A DNA stretch of 64,000 nt from Maribacter sp044594925 (GTDB taxonomy: Bacteria; Bacteroidota; Bacteroidia; Flavobacteriales; Flavobacteriaceae). Positions 27,022 through 36,661 of the stretch are shown here, in pieces. Positions within the stretch are counted from its first letter, which is position 1. Every line of letters begins with the position of its first letter. The translations under genes and the position numbers were made by a program. Location: assembly GCF_044594925.1 (NCBI RefSeq), contig NZ_CP138991.1:930001-994000 (forward strand). Reading direction: 5' to 3'. The notes below the pieces were generated by a model that saw nothing but the letters and a program-made list of their open reading frames with translations, ran no database searches and was not told the origin of the DNA.

Positions 27022-27121
27022 AGAAATTTTTGTTATTAAACGACGAAACAAGGTGGGTTGTTTTTAAGGTCAAAAAAACTTTAAACAGCAATTTATTCAT
27101 AAAATTTAGAATGTAAAAAGG

Positions 27122-27152
27122 ATTGGGAAAGTTTTAAAAGATTGTATATTTG
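27122..27152 (+). promoter_or_regulatory. Promoter of the SRP RNA
   Basis: -33 ATTG (27122-27125), exactly 19-bp spacer, and -7 TATATTTG (27145-27152) match the Bacteroidota TTTG-N19-TAnnTTTG promoter. It places the start of transcription at the first bases of the SRP RNA. Confidence 0.8.
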
Positions 27153-27155
27153 CAG

Positions 27156-27258
27156 CTGGCAAGTCCTACACGACCAGCTCCTGTAGAATCCCCCAGGGTG
27201 GGAACGCAGCAAGGGTATATGGTTGTAGCGGTGCGATGTAGGTAGCTTGCCTTTTTTT
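27156..27258 (+). ncRNA. ffs: Signal recognition particle 4.5S-type RNA with terminator
   Basis: Small bacterial SRP RNA (about 95 nt). The ends pair (GGCAAG at 27158-27163 with CTTGCC at 27246-27251) and the apical loop carries the conserved GGGTGGGAACGCAGCAAGGG, where GGAA tetraloop and GCAGCA asymmetric loop bind Ffh. A run of seven T follows directly and ends the transcript. The RNA directs membrane-protein cotranslational targeting with Ffh and FtsY. Confidence 0.95.
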
Positions 27259-27392
27259 GTGCGCAAAAGTCAAGGAATTATCTTCTTTTAAACATCAATA
27301 TTTCACTATTCCATCTGTATAGTAAACTACTCTTTTTTAACTTTTTTTATAGATAGAATCATCTGAATTTAATTCATTAATTTGCAACGATA

Positions 27393-28202
27393 ATGGAGCA
27401 GAAAGTCATACTTATAACAGGAGGTTCTTCAGGAATAGGAAGGGCGATAGGAGGGTACCTTACTTCAAAAAATTTTAAGGTATATGGCACTACGCGAAAT
27501 TTAAAGAGGCATCAGGGGTTTTCTGATTTTAAGTTGTTGGAAATGGATGTTAGGAATCCAGAAAGTATCCAAAATGCCGTTTCCGAATTAATTGCAAAAG
27601 AAGCAAGATTAGATGTACTGATAAATAATGCGGGCATTGGCATTACCGGGCCTTTAGAGGAAACACCGAACCAAGAAGTTTTAAATGCATTCGACACCAA
27701 TTTTAACGGGCCTTTAAATGTTATTAAAGCAGTACTTCCGCAGATGCGTATTCAAAAAGCGGGATTGATTATTAATATTACTTCTATTGCCGGATATATG
27801 GGCCTTCCCTTTAGAGGTATCTATTCCGCAACAAAAGGAGCTATGGAAGTTATTTCTGAAAGCCTGCGCATGGAAACCAAAGACTTTGGTATTCATGTAA
27901 CGAGCTTAGCTCCTGGCGATTTTGCAACTAATATAGCATCAGGGCGTTATCATGCACCTATTTTAGACAATTCACCTTATAAGGAAAACTACGCCAAAAC
28001 ATTAAAATTAATAGATGAAGATGTAGATGGTGGGGGCAATCCTTTGTTGGTGGCGAAAAAAATTCTTAAAATAATCAATGCAAAAAAGCCCAAAGTACAT
28101 TACAAAGTTGGTTCTTTTTTACAGCGCTTTTCCGTAGTGTTAAAGCGAATTTTACCAGATACCTGGTATGAGAAACTCATTTTAAATCATAGCGGTTTAT
28201 AA
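27393..28202 (+). CDS. Short-chain dehydrogenase/reductase
   Basis: NAD(P)-dependent SDR of 269 residues. Motifs: cofactor-binding TGGSSGIGRAIGG near residue 9, NNAGIG, catalytic Ser in INITSIAGYMG, and Tyr/Lys in YSATKGAME. The N-terminal arginine-bearing TTRNLKR after the second strand suggests NADP(H). The substrate is unknown; the C-terminal tail (KVGSFLQRFSVVLKRILPDTWYE) resembles membrane-associated steroid/lipid-type SDRs. Monocistronic. Confidence 0.9.
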   Translation: MEQKVILITGGSSGIGRAIGGYLTSKNFKVYGTTRNLKRHQGFSDFKLLEMDVRNPESIQNAVSELIAKEARLDVLINNAGIGITGPLEETPNQEVLNAFDTNFNGPLNVIKAVLPQMRIQKAGLIINITSIAGYMGLPFRGIYSATKGAMEVISESLRMETKDFGIHVTSLAPGDFATNIASGRYHAPILDNSPYKENYAKTLKLIDEDVDGGGNPLLVAKKILKIINAKKPKVHYKVGSFLQRFSVVLKRILPDTWYEKLILNHSGL

Positions 28203-28237
28203 AAGAGTCTTGGCTGGCGTAGTAAACAGTCAAAAAC

Positions 28238-29623
28238 TTAAAGTCTTTGGTAAATATTGGAGAATGCATCAACAATAACGGCATTATCCGTTACAATACA
28301 CTTGTTCATGGGATATATGACTAACTGATTGGTAATGCCTTCGTAATCGTCTGTTCTAAATTGTGTAGCAGTATCTAATTCGAAGTTTTTTATAATACCC
28401 TCCCAATTACTCTTTTCTGTTTTAATGTTGATGCCAATAAAAGTGTGGTCTTCCTTTAACTTTTCTAACTTTTTAACTCGCTTAAAAATGTTCTGATAAT
28501 GATTTTTGTTCGTAGCGGACCAAAAATAGAAAACTACTTTCTTATCCTTGGAAATTTCTGGTAAAGTCGTTGTGCTTTCATCAAATGCAATTACAGATAT
28601 AGTAGGTATCTCTTTTTGAGGTTGAATATTTCTTATTCCGTTGTACAAGTTTTCAATTTCCTCAATGTGCATATTATTTTGTGAAACTTTCTCAAATTCT
28701 TCTAAGAAAACCTTGTTGTTTTCTGGTGCATCGTGTTCTTTAAGTAAGTAATTAAAGGCGACATTTCTAAACAGATTATCGCGTAATTCTTTTTCAACCA
28801 CCAAACTATCAATGACATGTAATTTATGTTTATTGAAATGTAATTGATTATTCACCACATCGCCCTTTATTCCGCAAGAATTGGAACAGGTCATATAAGA
28901 CAGATTTCCAAAGTGCGATTTCATAAAATCGTAATAAGGTCTTAGGTAAATTAAGTTTTCGTTATTGTAGTCGATATCCTTTCGGTATTCATAAAAAGTA
29001 TCGGTAATAGCGTGAATGGTATTTTCCCTAAGTTTCCTCTTGTGCTCAAAAGGATATATTTCCATGTAGCCATAATAGGTGTAATTAATACTAGCCTTAG
29101 CAATTTCATAAGCCTTATCGGACAATCCGTATTCTAACTTAATTGCATCAAGCGCTTTAATCTTGTTGGCCGCTAACACTTCAATTTCTCTTTGAAAATC
29201 ATCCGCTTCATAATTGAAATACTCACTTCTAATTACCCGCTCTTCTTCCTCGTTAAGCAAAAACAGCTCTAATAAGAAATTGTTAACCTCTTCGTTTGTT
29301 CCAGAAAAAACTAGAGATTCATCAAAATCCTGAGTATTTAAACGCACCAATAAAGTGTCTCCTTTTTCAAGATAAACATATTGATATTCTGGTGCGTGGC
29401 TAAAATGGTAGAGCCCATCGTCTATCACGTCCAAATCAAACGAAAACCTATTGCTTCCGTCCAACTTAGCGGAATCGATAACGGCTCCCCCTTTGAAAAG
29501 TACTACATACTCATCCGTAGGGTTAACGATTTCACCTGTAAAAAATATGGCGTTTGACGTTGATTTGTTGGATTCACATGCAAGACAACCAAGAATAAGT
29601 AATAGAAGTAAATATCTATTCAT
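28238..29623 (-). CDS. Lipoprotein with thioredoxin-like domain lacking catalytic cysteines
   Basis: A 461-residue lipoprotein (lipobox LGCLACES, started at the ATG at 29623). The first part resembles the beta-rich DUF4369-like region often linked to TlpA proteins (GEIVNPTDEYVVLFKGG). The C-terminal 130 residues have a thioredoxin-like fold, but where TlpA has WCxPC the sequence is FYFWSATNKNHYQ, with no cysteines. Redox activity is therefore unlikely; a binding or structural role is inferred. Confidence 0.75.
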   Translation of the reverse strand: MNRYLLLLLILGCLACESNKSTSNAIFFTGEIVNPTDEYVVLFKGGAVIDSAKLDGSNRFSFDLDVIDDGLYHFSHAPEYQYVYLEKGDTLLVRLNTQDFDESLVFSGTNEEVNNFLLELFLLNEEEERVIRSEYFNYEADDFQREIEVLAANKIKALDAIKLEYGLSDKAYEIAKASINYTYYGYMEIYPFEHKRKLRENTIHAITDTFYEYRKDIDYNNENLIYLRPYYDFMKSHFGNLSYMTCSNSCGIKGDVVNNQLHFNKHKLHVIDSLVVEKELRDNLFRNVAFNYLLKEHDAPENNKVFLEEFEKVSQNNMHIEEIENLYNGIRNIQPQKEIPTISVIAFDESTTTLPEISKDKKVVFYFWSATNKNHYQNIFKRVKKLEKLKEDHTFIGINIKTEKSNWEGIIKNFELDTATQFRTDDYEGITNQLVIYPMNKCIVTDNAVIVDAFSNIYQRL

Positions 29624-29770
29624 ACACAGTTTCAGTAAAATGTGTGGTAAAATTAAACAACCGACTAGTTGCACCCTGTTAATAGCTAGTTAAATGTTAG
29701 GGGTTTAAGTTATACGGTAAGTTAAAGTAGATGGAGTACTAGTTTGTTGGTTTTAGCCCTTAAAATTCTG

Positions 29771-29778
29771 TATTTTTG
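29771..29778 (+). promoter_or_regulatory. TAnnTTTG -7 promoter element for the ABC-F gene
   Basis: TATTTTTG, 23 nt before the ATG of the ABC-F gene, with a TTG at 29747-29749 (21-bp spacer) as a possible -33 element. Confidence 0.55.
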
Positions 29779-29801
29779 CACGGATTTTAAAAAAGTTGTC
29801 T

Positions 29802-31430
29802 ATGTTATCTGTTTCTAATCTATCGGTTCAATTTGGAAAAAGAATTTTGTTCGATGAAGTAAATGTCTCCTTCACACAAGGCAATTGCTATGGCATAATC
29901 GGGGCCAATGGCGCAGGAAAATCCACTTTCTTGAAAATACTCGGAGGTCATATAGAACCAACATCGGGCCATGTTCATTTAGAACCAGGTAAGAGAATGT
30001 CTATTCTAGAGCAGAATCATAATGCTTCCGATGCGTTTACAGTACTTGAAACAGTCGTAAAGGGGAATAAGCCACTTTATGAAATTAAGAAGGAAATTGA
30101 TGCGCTATATGCAGATTATGATGATAAAAATGCGGATAGGATAGGGGAGTTGCAGGTACAATTTGAGGAAATGAACGGTTGGAACGCTGATAGTAATGCA
30201 GCAGCCTTGCTTTCTAACTTAGGAATAAACGAAGAGCTACATTATACCATGATGGCCGATTTGGACTCAAAACTTAAAGTGCGCGTGTTATTGGCACAGG
30301 CCCTATTCGGAAGTCCGGATGTGCTAATTATGGATGAACCTACCAATGACCTGGATTATGAGACCATCAACTGGTTAGAGAATTTTTTAGCTGATTATGA
30401 AAATACGGTTATCGTCGTTTCCCATGACCGTCACTTCTTAGATACTGTTTGTACACATATAGGAGATATAGATTTTGGAAAGTTAAATCTCTATTCCGGA
30501 AATTATACTTTTTGGTATGAAAGTAGTCAATTGGCAGCAAGGCAAAGAGCACAGCAAAACAAAAAATCAGAAGAGAAGGCGAAGGAATTACAGGAGTTTA
30601 TTATGCGATTTAGCGCAAACGTAGCTAAAAGTAAGCAGGCAACCTCTAGAAAGAAAATGTTGTCTAAACTTAAGGTAGATGATATAAAACCTTCTAGCCG
30701 AAGATACCCGGCCATTATTTTTGATAGGGAACGTGAGGCTGGCGATCAAATATTGAATGTAGAAGGACTCTCGGCTACTTCTGATGATGGCGATTTATTA
30801 TTTGAAAACATCAATTTAAACCTTGCTAAAGGAGATAAGGTCGCTATTATCTCTAGAGATTCTAGGGCAACTACTGCTTTTTACGAAATAATCAATGGTA
30901 ATAAAAAGGCTGACAAGGGTACTTTTCAATGGGGTGTTACCACCACGCAATCCTACCTTCCTGCAGATAATTCCCATTTCTTTACCAGTAACAATAATTT
31001 GGTAGACTGGTTACGGCAATGGGCCAAAACCGAAGAAGAGCGAGAAGAGGTTTATATAAGAGGATTTTTAGGTAAAATGCTATTTAGCGGTGAAGAGGCG
31101 CTAAAGAAATGTACGGTTCTTTCTGGTGGAGAAAAGGTAAGATGTATGCTAAGTAGAATGATGATGCTTAGGGCTAATGTTTTAATGCTAGATGAGCCAA
31201 CGAATCACCTCGACTTAGAAAGTATTACAGCGTTCAATAATTCTTTGAAAAATTTCAAGGGAACGGTAATGTTTACAACACATGACCATGAATTTGCACA
31301 AACCGTCGCCAATAGAATAGTAGAATTGACCCCAAAAGGCAACATTGACCGCTATTCCACGTTTGATGAGTATATGTCTGACAAGGCATTAAAGGAGCAG
31401 CGCAGTAAAATGTATACTGTTCCCGCATAA
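29802..31430 (+). CDS. ABC-F ATPase, YbiT subfamily, degenerate second site
   Basis: Cytosolic ribosome-associated ABC-F protein (542 residues, no membrane domain). NBD1 has Walker A GANGAGKS, a degenerate signature (LDSKLKVRVLLAQAL) and Walker B VLIMDEPTNDLD. The linker is the YbiT-like ELQEFIMRFSANVAKSKQATSR. NBD2 has a proper LSGGEKVR signature and Walker B MLDEPTNHLD, but its Walker A is replaced by SRDSRATT. Only one composite ATP site looks competent. ATG at 29802 preferred to the TTG two codons earlier. Confidence 0.9.
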   Translation: MLSVSNLSVQFGKRILFDEVNVSFTQGNCYGIIGANGAGKSTFLKILGGHIEPTSGHVHLEPGKRMSILEQNHNASDAFTVLETVVKGNKPLYEIKKEIDALYADYDDKNADRIGELQVQFEEMNGWNADSNAAALLSNLGINEELHYTMMADLDSKLKVRVLLAQALFGSPDVLIMDEPTNDLDYETINWLENFLADYENTVIVVSHDRHFLDTVCTHIGDIDFGKLNLYSGNYTFWYESSQLAARQRAQQNKKSEEKAKELQEFIMRFSANVAKSKQATSRKKMLSKLKVDDIKPSSRRYPAIIFDREREAGDQILNVEGLSATSDDGDLLFENINLNLAKGDKVAIISRDSRATTAFYEIINGNKKADKGTFQWGVTTTQSYLPADNSHFFTSNNNLVDWLRQWAKTEEEREEVYIRGFLGKMLFSGEEALKKCTVLSGGEKVRCMLSRMMMLRANVLMLDEPTNHLDLESITAFNNSLKNFKGTVMFTTHDHEFAQTVANRIVELTPKGNIDRYSTFDEYMSDKALKEQRSKMYTVPA

Positions 31431-31458
31431 TAGAAGTTGAACCCAAATTCTTGCTTTT

Positions 31459-32580
31459 ATGAAAACCTACACCTTCGCGGTCGGCTTTATGCTGACGGTC
31501 CTTTTCGTTGCTTGCAGTAAAACTTCGGATGAATCTACAAGCGAAAACACGAACTTTAGCAGTTCGGACTATGGTATATTATTACAAGGTTCTACAGAAT
31601 TGAATAGCACGCTTCTTAGTTTTGATGGAAGTGAATTACAATTGAGCGAAGCACAAAATGGATTTACTGGAATCGAAATACCGGAAATAAGTTATCGGGA
31701 TAAATACGAATATAGTTTTTATAAGAAGACAGGAAATTGCGCAGGTGAAGTTTTGGTGTACGATTTTAAGAAAAATTTGGAAACCTCATTTTCGGTTTTT
31801 TCAGATCTAGGGATGTGTAACCTTACCATAGGAAGTATCGCCCATGATGATGATACCGTATTTTTATCCTATATGATTGAGTCTACAGGGAAGGAAAAGA
31901 AATATTTCATACGTTTCATTGATAAGAATTCAGGAAATTTCGTTTATGAAGATATAGAAATACCAATGCCACCGACTCAAATGGTTGCCTCGAACGATCG
32001 GCTATTCGTCTTAATGGTCGATTTAGGAAATACGGAAGAAAATTACGTTTCCGTAATACAAAAATCAACAAAGGAAACGATTCATGAAATGGGGCTAGGT
32101 ATGGATGTTGGTACAATGTTCGTTAAACCGGACGGCAATATTATAATTAGTTATCCTACGCTTCATACTACTTTGGACTCAAATAATTTAACTGTAGCTT
32201 ATACCCAATATGGGGAGGGTGCCCAGCCCATGTTTTTCAATTCAATGGCAATTTCTTTTGATGCCTCCGAAAAGATGTACTACACTATGAAAACAAGCGA
32301 TGGCGGAAGAATACCAGCAGTATATAATTTTGACACTAGTACAGCGGTACTATATTATTTTGAGAATTTTTTGACTACCGCTCAACTCGATGTTGAATAT
32401 AATGTTGACTATACTACTGCCGTCGGTTATGACCAAAAGAATGATTTAATTCTTGTAGGCTATAAAAAGAAAGGACAAGAAAATGAAGGTGGCATTTTAA
32501 GAATTTCACCTGCTCCTGATTTCTCGTTTATTGACAACTATGACCTTATCGGAGTTCCTTTGGCAATTTTCGATTTGTAA
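31459..32580 (+). CDS. Lipoprotein of unknown function
   Basis: A 373-residue protein with lipoprotein signal (FVACSKT, cysteine 19). The rest is beta-rich with repeating short strands, probably a beta-propeller-like fold. Not recognised as a named family. Follows the ABC-F gene by 28 bp, so cotranscription is possible. Confidence 0.68.
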   Translation: MKTYTFAVGFMLTVLFVACSKTSDESTSENTNFSSSDYGILLQGSTELNSTLLSFDGSELQLSEAQNGFTGIEIPEISYRDKYEYSFYKKTGNCAGEVLVYDFKKNLETSFSVFSDLGMCNLTIGSIAHDDDTVFLSYMIESTGKEKKYFIRFIDKNSGNFVYEDIEIPMPPTQMVASNDRLFVLMVDLGNTEENYVSVIQKSTKETIHEMGLGMDVGTMFVKPDGNIIISYPTLHTTLDSNNLTVAYTQYGEGAQPMFFNSMAISFDASEKMYYTMKTSDGGRIPAVYNFDTSTAVLYYFENFLTTAQLDVEYNVDYTTAVGYDQKNDLILVGYKKKGQENEGGILRISPAPDFSFIDNYDLIGVPLAIFDL

Positions 32581-32597
32581 TGCATATACCTGTGGTC

Positions 32598-33320
32598 TCA
32601 AACATTGAAATATTTACTATTCCAAATTGCAGGATTGAAATTTTTCCCTAAAGCAAAGCCATAAAATATTACTACGGACGCTATACATTTGAACATAAAG
32701 AAATATATAATCCAAAATTCTACCGCGGAATCAGATTTTGAGAATAAACCGTTGGGAACTAACAGAGTTACCAAGTAGCTTATCGCTAATACAAGGGCAG
32801 TTAAATTCACAATGTTTTTAAAAGGCCACATAAGCGCTTTTCTCAAGGGATGTAAATCATTACCCCACTGATGTATCAGATAAAAATAATTGTTCGCTAT
32901 AGGAGCAAAAAGTAAAGGATCGTCTTTGTCCTCTAATTTAAAAAGCTTAGACGGGGCAATTATTTTAAAACCTTTCAACTCTAGGTCATGCTCGTTCTCC
33001 AAAGATTTTATTTTAGATAGGGCCTCTACTGGGATTTCCCCCTTAAAATATTTAGAATCTAAAAATCGTAACCTGTAGTTTATACAGATGTTCTTGATTT
33101 CATCAATATGAAATATTCTAGAAGTTTCCAGAAGGTCAAAGTCAAAGTTATTTACAGGCGTGTGTTTACCTTTTGCAATATTTTGTGCTATTCGGTCATG
33201 ATTGGCATCTACTTCTCTTAGGATATCATGAACCTGTGATAATATTTCAGTTTCCGACCTGGAATGCTTTAATCTTTCCAGGTTCAGTTTTTCCCGAACA
33301 TTCGTTTTACGTAGTAACAT
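32598..33320 (-). CDS. Membrane protein of unknown function
   Basis: A 240-residue protein with a soluble, charged N-terminal two thirds (helical, KLNLERLKHSRSETEILSQ onwards) and two hydrophobic C-terminal helices (about 168-190 and 203-225) ending in NPAIWNSKYFNV. No signal peptide, so the N-terminus should be cytoplasmic. Not recognised. Convergent with the upstream lipoprotein gene. Confidence 0.65.
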   Translation of the reverse strand: MLLRKTNVREKLNLERLKHSRSETEILSQVHDILREVDANHDRIAQNIAKGKHTPVNNFDFDLLETSRIFHIDEIKNICINYRLRFLDSKYFKGEIPVEALSKIKSLENEHDLELKGFKIIAPSKLFKLEDKDDPLLFAPIANNYFYLIHQWGNDLHPLRKALMWPFKNIVNLTALVLAISYLVTLLVPNGLFSKSDSAVEFWIIYFFMFKCIASVVIFYGFALGKNFNPAIWNSKYFNV

Positions 33321-33530
33321 TTTTCTTTTCTTTTAGCAATTGTATCAAAGTTAGCCAATAAAAGATTTCAATGAAATTCTGTTTAACATTCTAAAATGTT
33401 AAAATTATGTTAAATTAATTGACGTGGTTGAATTAAATGCGTGGCTTTGAGTCCAAGATTGTATATTGTCGATGAAAGTGAACCTTTGAACGAACACTAG
33501 GTTTCCTGCCCCTTATTTAGAACCGTGATT

Positions 33531-34103
33531 ATGAAAAAATGGACATCCCCCATGTCGCTATGCTTGGTATTCATTGCCTTAATGTGTAGTGCTCAAGAAG
33601 AGCTTCAAGTAGCCTCGCTCAGTGATTTTAACTCCTATAAAATGGATGTTCAGAAATCCATTATTTCGAATACGGAATCATCTTCTAGACTAAGTAGGTT
33701 GTTATCGGCACTTCGTGCATCCGATATGGACGATGTATTGGGATACGACGGTCAATTTACTGTTTTTGCCCCTTCTAATATGGCATTTGAGAAACTTCCG
33801 GAAGTCACAGTTGCTTGGTTAATGAATCCCTTGAACAAGACAAAACTGAAAGCCGTAATGTCTTATCATATTATCGCAGGTAAGCTTTCGGCTTCTAAGA
33901 TTTTGAAAGCCATGTGCAGAGGTAATGGTGTAGCAACATTCACTACAGTGCAAGGTGAAAAGATTACAGCAACCATGAATGGTTTAGATATTATTCTAAC
34001 GGATATTTTTGGTCATAAAGCGAAAATTACCTTGGCCGATTCTAACCATAGCAATGGTGTTATACATGAAATTGATAGTGTATTTATGCCAGTGAAGCTT
34101 TAA
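33531..34103 (+). CDS. Secreted fasciclin-domain protein
   Basis: A 190-residue protein with a cleavable signal peptide (MKKWTSPMSLCLVFIALMCSA) and one fasciclin/FAS1 domain (FTVFAPSNMAFEKLP, MSYHIIAGKLSASKIL, NGVIHEIDSVFMP). FAS1 domains mediate adhesion to surfaces or matrix. ATG at 33531 preferred to the GTG two codons upstream. Its 3' end abuts the pheT stop codon. Confidence 0.88.
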   Translation: MKKWTSPMSLCLVFIALMCSAQEELQVASLSDFNSYKMDVQKSIISNTESSSRLSRLLSALRASDMDDVLGYDGQFTVFAPSNMAFEKLPEVTVAWLMNPLNKTKLKAVMSYHIIAGKLSASKILKAMCRGNGVATFTTVQGEKITATMNGLDIILTDIFGHKAKITLADSNHSNGVIHEIDSVFMPVKL

Positions 34104-34104
34104 A

Positions 34105-36534
34105 TTATCTTAGCGTAGCGTCAAGCTCCCTTTCGTAGGCCTGCGTAATCTTAGACATGACTTTATCAATTTGTTTGTCCGTCAATGTCCCTCTGGTATC
34201 CTGTATGGTAAAACTAACAGCATATGATTTTTTTCCTTCAGGAAGATTTTTACCTTGATAAACATCAAACAGATTTACATCTTTTAGCATTTTTCTTTCA
34301 GCTTTAAAAGCTAGCTCAAGAACTTCCTTAAACGTGACTTCCTCGCTTAATAATAATGCTAAATCCCTTTTAACCGTTGGGTATTTTGGTATTTCTTTGA
34401 AAAGCACCTCATTCTTTTTAATAGTCTTTAGAATGGCGTCCCATTTAAAATCGGCAAAAAGCACCTCTTGTTTAATATCGAAGCCTTTTAAAATGGAATT
34501 TTTAACAACACCAAAGCACACCAATTCTTTTTGACCTTTTATTATGCTTAGACCCTCAGAAAATAGCTGAGTACTATCGGTATTTACTTCGGTACTCTCA
34601 ATGCCTAATTTTAAAAGAATGGTTTCAACCATAGCTTTCATTTGAAAGAAGCCTGTTTTTTTAGTGGCTTCAGTCCAAGAGGGGTCATTTTCATCTCCTG
34701 TTAGTAGCATACTTAGGTATTTTTCTTCTATTCGTTCGTCAGCGGCTTCATAATACGCTTTTCCGAACTCGAAAAATTTAAGATTTTGCCTTTTTCTATT
34801 GATATTATAACTTGCTGCTTCTAGCGCTGAAAATAGCGAAGTTTTGCGCAAAACAGATAAATCGCCACTCAATGGATTTAGCATCGTTACCGGCTTTTGT
34901 TCGCCTAAAGGACCATCTAGTAGGTCGTTATAATGCGGAGCCGAAAGACTGTTGGTCAAAATTTCGTAGTATCCTTTGGATGCCAAAAGGTTACCGATGG
35001 AATACTGTACTTTGTGGTCTTCAAAAGCGTTTGTTGTTGCGATGGAAGCATTAAGTTTTTGGCCAAAAGCAATGTTATTGTATCCGTATACTCTAAGGAT
35101 TTCCTCAATGACATCAACTTGGCGTTGCACATCAACCCGATACGATGGTACGGAAAGTCCCATTCCGGTCTCGGTTACATTCTTAATCTTAATATCTAAA
35201 GACATCAAAATAGATTTAATGGTATCACGAGGTATTTCCTGACCTATTAACTTATTTATTTTTTCAAACGCTAGAAAAACTTCGAAATCTTCTCTTTTGT
35301 TAGGGTATAGATCTACAATTTCAGAGGTGATATCACCTCCGGCAATTTCTTTTATTAAAAGCGCTGCTCGTTTAAGGCTGTACTCAACATTTTCAATATC
35401 GATTCCTCGCTCAAATCTAAAGGAAGCATCAGTATTCAGCCCATGTCTTTTAGCCGATTTGCGAATTGAAACTGGATTAAAATAGGCACTTTCCAAGAAA
35501 ATGGAAGTAGTATGTTCTGTTACGCCAGAATTTAATCCACCGAATACACCAGCGATACACATTGGTTTTTCAGCATCACAAATCATAAGGTCTTCCTCAT
35601 GAAGTTCTCGTTCTAAACCGTCCAGTGTTATAAATTTAGTCCCTTTCGGAAGGGTTTTTACAACTATTTTCCCGCCCTTTATTTTATTTGCATCAAAAGC
35701 ATGTAATGGCTGACCCAACTCGTGCAAGACGTAGTTTGTAGCATCAACAATATTATTTTTAGGGGTAATGCCAATAGCGTTCAATCTATTTTTTAACCAG
35801 TCTGGAGAAGGCTGTACGATTAAATTACTCAAGGTAACTCCACAGTATCTTGGCGCTAGTTCATTATCTTCAACATCGACATCTATTTTTAATGCCCTGT
35901 TATCTATGTTATAATTACTTGTAGAAGGAGTTATTAATTCTTGGGTGATTTCTCTTTGCAGAAGGCCTGCCTTTATATCTCTGGCTACGCCAAAGTGACT
36001 CATAGCATCCGCTCTATTAGGCGTAAGCCCAATTTCAAAGACTTCATCATTTTCAACCTCAAAAATTTCTGAGCAAGGTGTACCTGGTATGAGCGCTTCA
36101 TCCAGCACCATAATCCCGTCGTGACTTTCGCCCAATCCTAGTTCATCCTCGGCACATATCATACCATGGCTTTCTTCACCTCTAATTTTACCTTTTTTAA
36201 TGGTCCATGCTTCACCCTCCGCAGTATAAAGCTTAGTTCCAATAGTGGCTACAGGAACCTTTTGTCCTTTTGCTACATTGGGCGCGCCACAAACTATTTG
36301 AACTGGGTCCGGTAAACCGATATCAACCGAGGTAAGTTTTAATTTATCGGCATTGCTATGCTTTTCGCAACTTAGGACATGCCCTACAACAACGCCTTTT
36401 AAGCCTCCTTTTACAGATTCAAAAGTAGTTATGCCTTCAACTTCTAAACCTAGGTCGGTTAAAAGTTCGCTCATTTTTTGGGAATCCCAATCCGTATTTA
36501 TAAACTGTTTTAACCAGTTGTAAGAAATCTTCAT
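34105..36534 (-). CDS. pheT: Phenylalanyl-tRNA synthetase beta subunit
   Basis: Beta chain of the alpha2-beta2 enzyme that charges tRNA-Phe. The 809 residues show the N-terminal tRNA-binding OB domain (GVVVGHVLSCEKHSNADKL), B3/4 editing domain, B5 (VDVIEEILRVYGYNNI), the inactive catalytic-like core and the C-terminal anticodon-binding FDX-ACB domain (FKEIPKYPTVKRDLAL). Full length. pheS is not in the window, as is common in Bacteroidota. Confidence 0.97.
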   Translation of the reverse strand: MKISYNWLKQFINTDWDSQKMSELLTDLGLEVEGITTFESVKGGLKGVVVGHVLSCEKHSNADKLKLTSVDIGLPDPVQIVCGAPNVAKGQKVPVATIGTKLYTAEGEAWTIKKGKIRGEESHGMICAEDELGLGESHDGIMVLDEALIPGTPCSEIFEVENDEVFEIGLTPNRADAMSHFGVARDIKAGLLQREITQELITPSTSNYNIDNRALKIDVDVEDNELAPRYCGVTLSNLIVQPSPDWLKNRLNAIGITPKNNIVDATNYVLHELGQPLHAFDANKIKGGKIVVKTLPKGTKFITLDGLERELHEEDLMICDAEKPMCIAGVFGGLNSGVTEHTTSIFLESAYFNPVSIRKSAKRHGLNTDASFRFERGIDIENVEYSLKRAALLIKEIAGGDITSEIVDLYPNKREDFEVFLAFEKINKLIGQEIPRDTIKSILMSLDIKIKNVTETGMGLSVPSYRVDVQRQVDVIEEILRVYGYNNIAFGQKLNASIATTNAFEDHKVQYSIGNLLASKGYYEILTNSLSAPHYNDLLDGPLGEQKPVTMLNPLSGDLSVLRKTSLFSALEAASYNINRKRQNLKFFEFGKAYYEAADERIEEKYLSMLLTGDENDPSWTEATKKTGFFQMKAMVETILLKLGIESTEVNTDSTQLFSEGLSIIKGQKELVCFGVVKNSILKGFDIKQEVLFADFKWDAILKTIKKNEVLFKEIPKYPTVKRDLALLLSEEVTFKEVLELAFKAERKMLKDVNLFDVYQGKNLPEGKKSYAVSFTIQDTRGTLTDKQIDKVMSKITQAYERELDATLR

Positions 36535-36661
36535 CAGTCGGTTTTAAAGGGCGTAAAGATAAAACAATGCCTCAATACATTCATTATACAAGTACTGCTT
36601 TTACCTTTAATTTTTTAATGTTCCAATTAAGTTGTTATTTCGTCAATTAAAAATATGCTTT

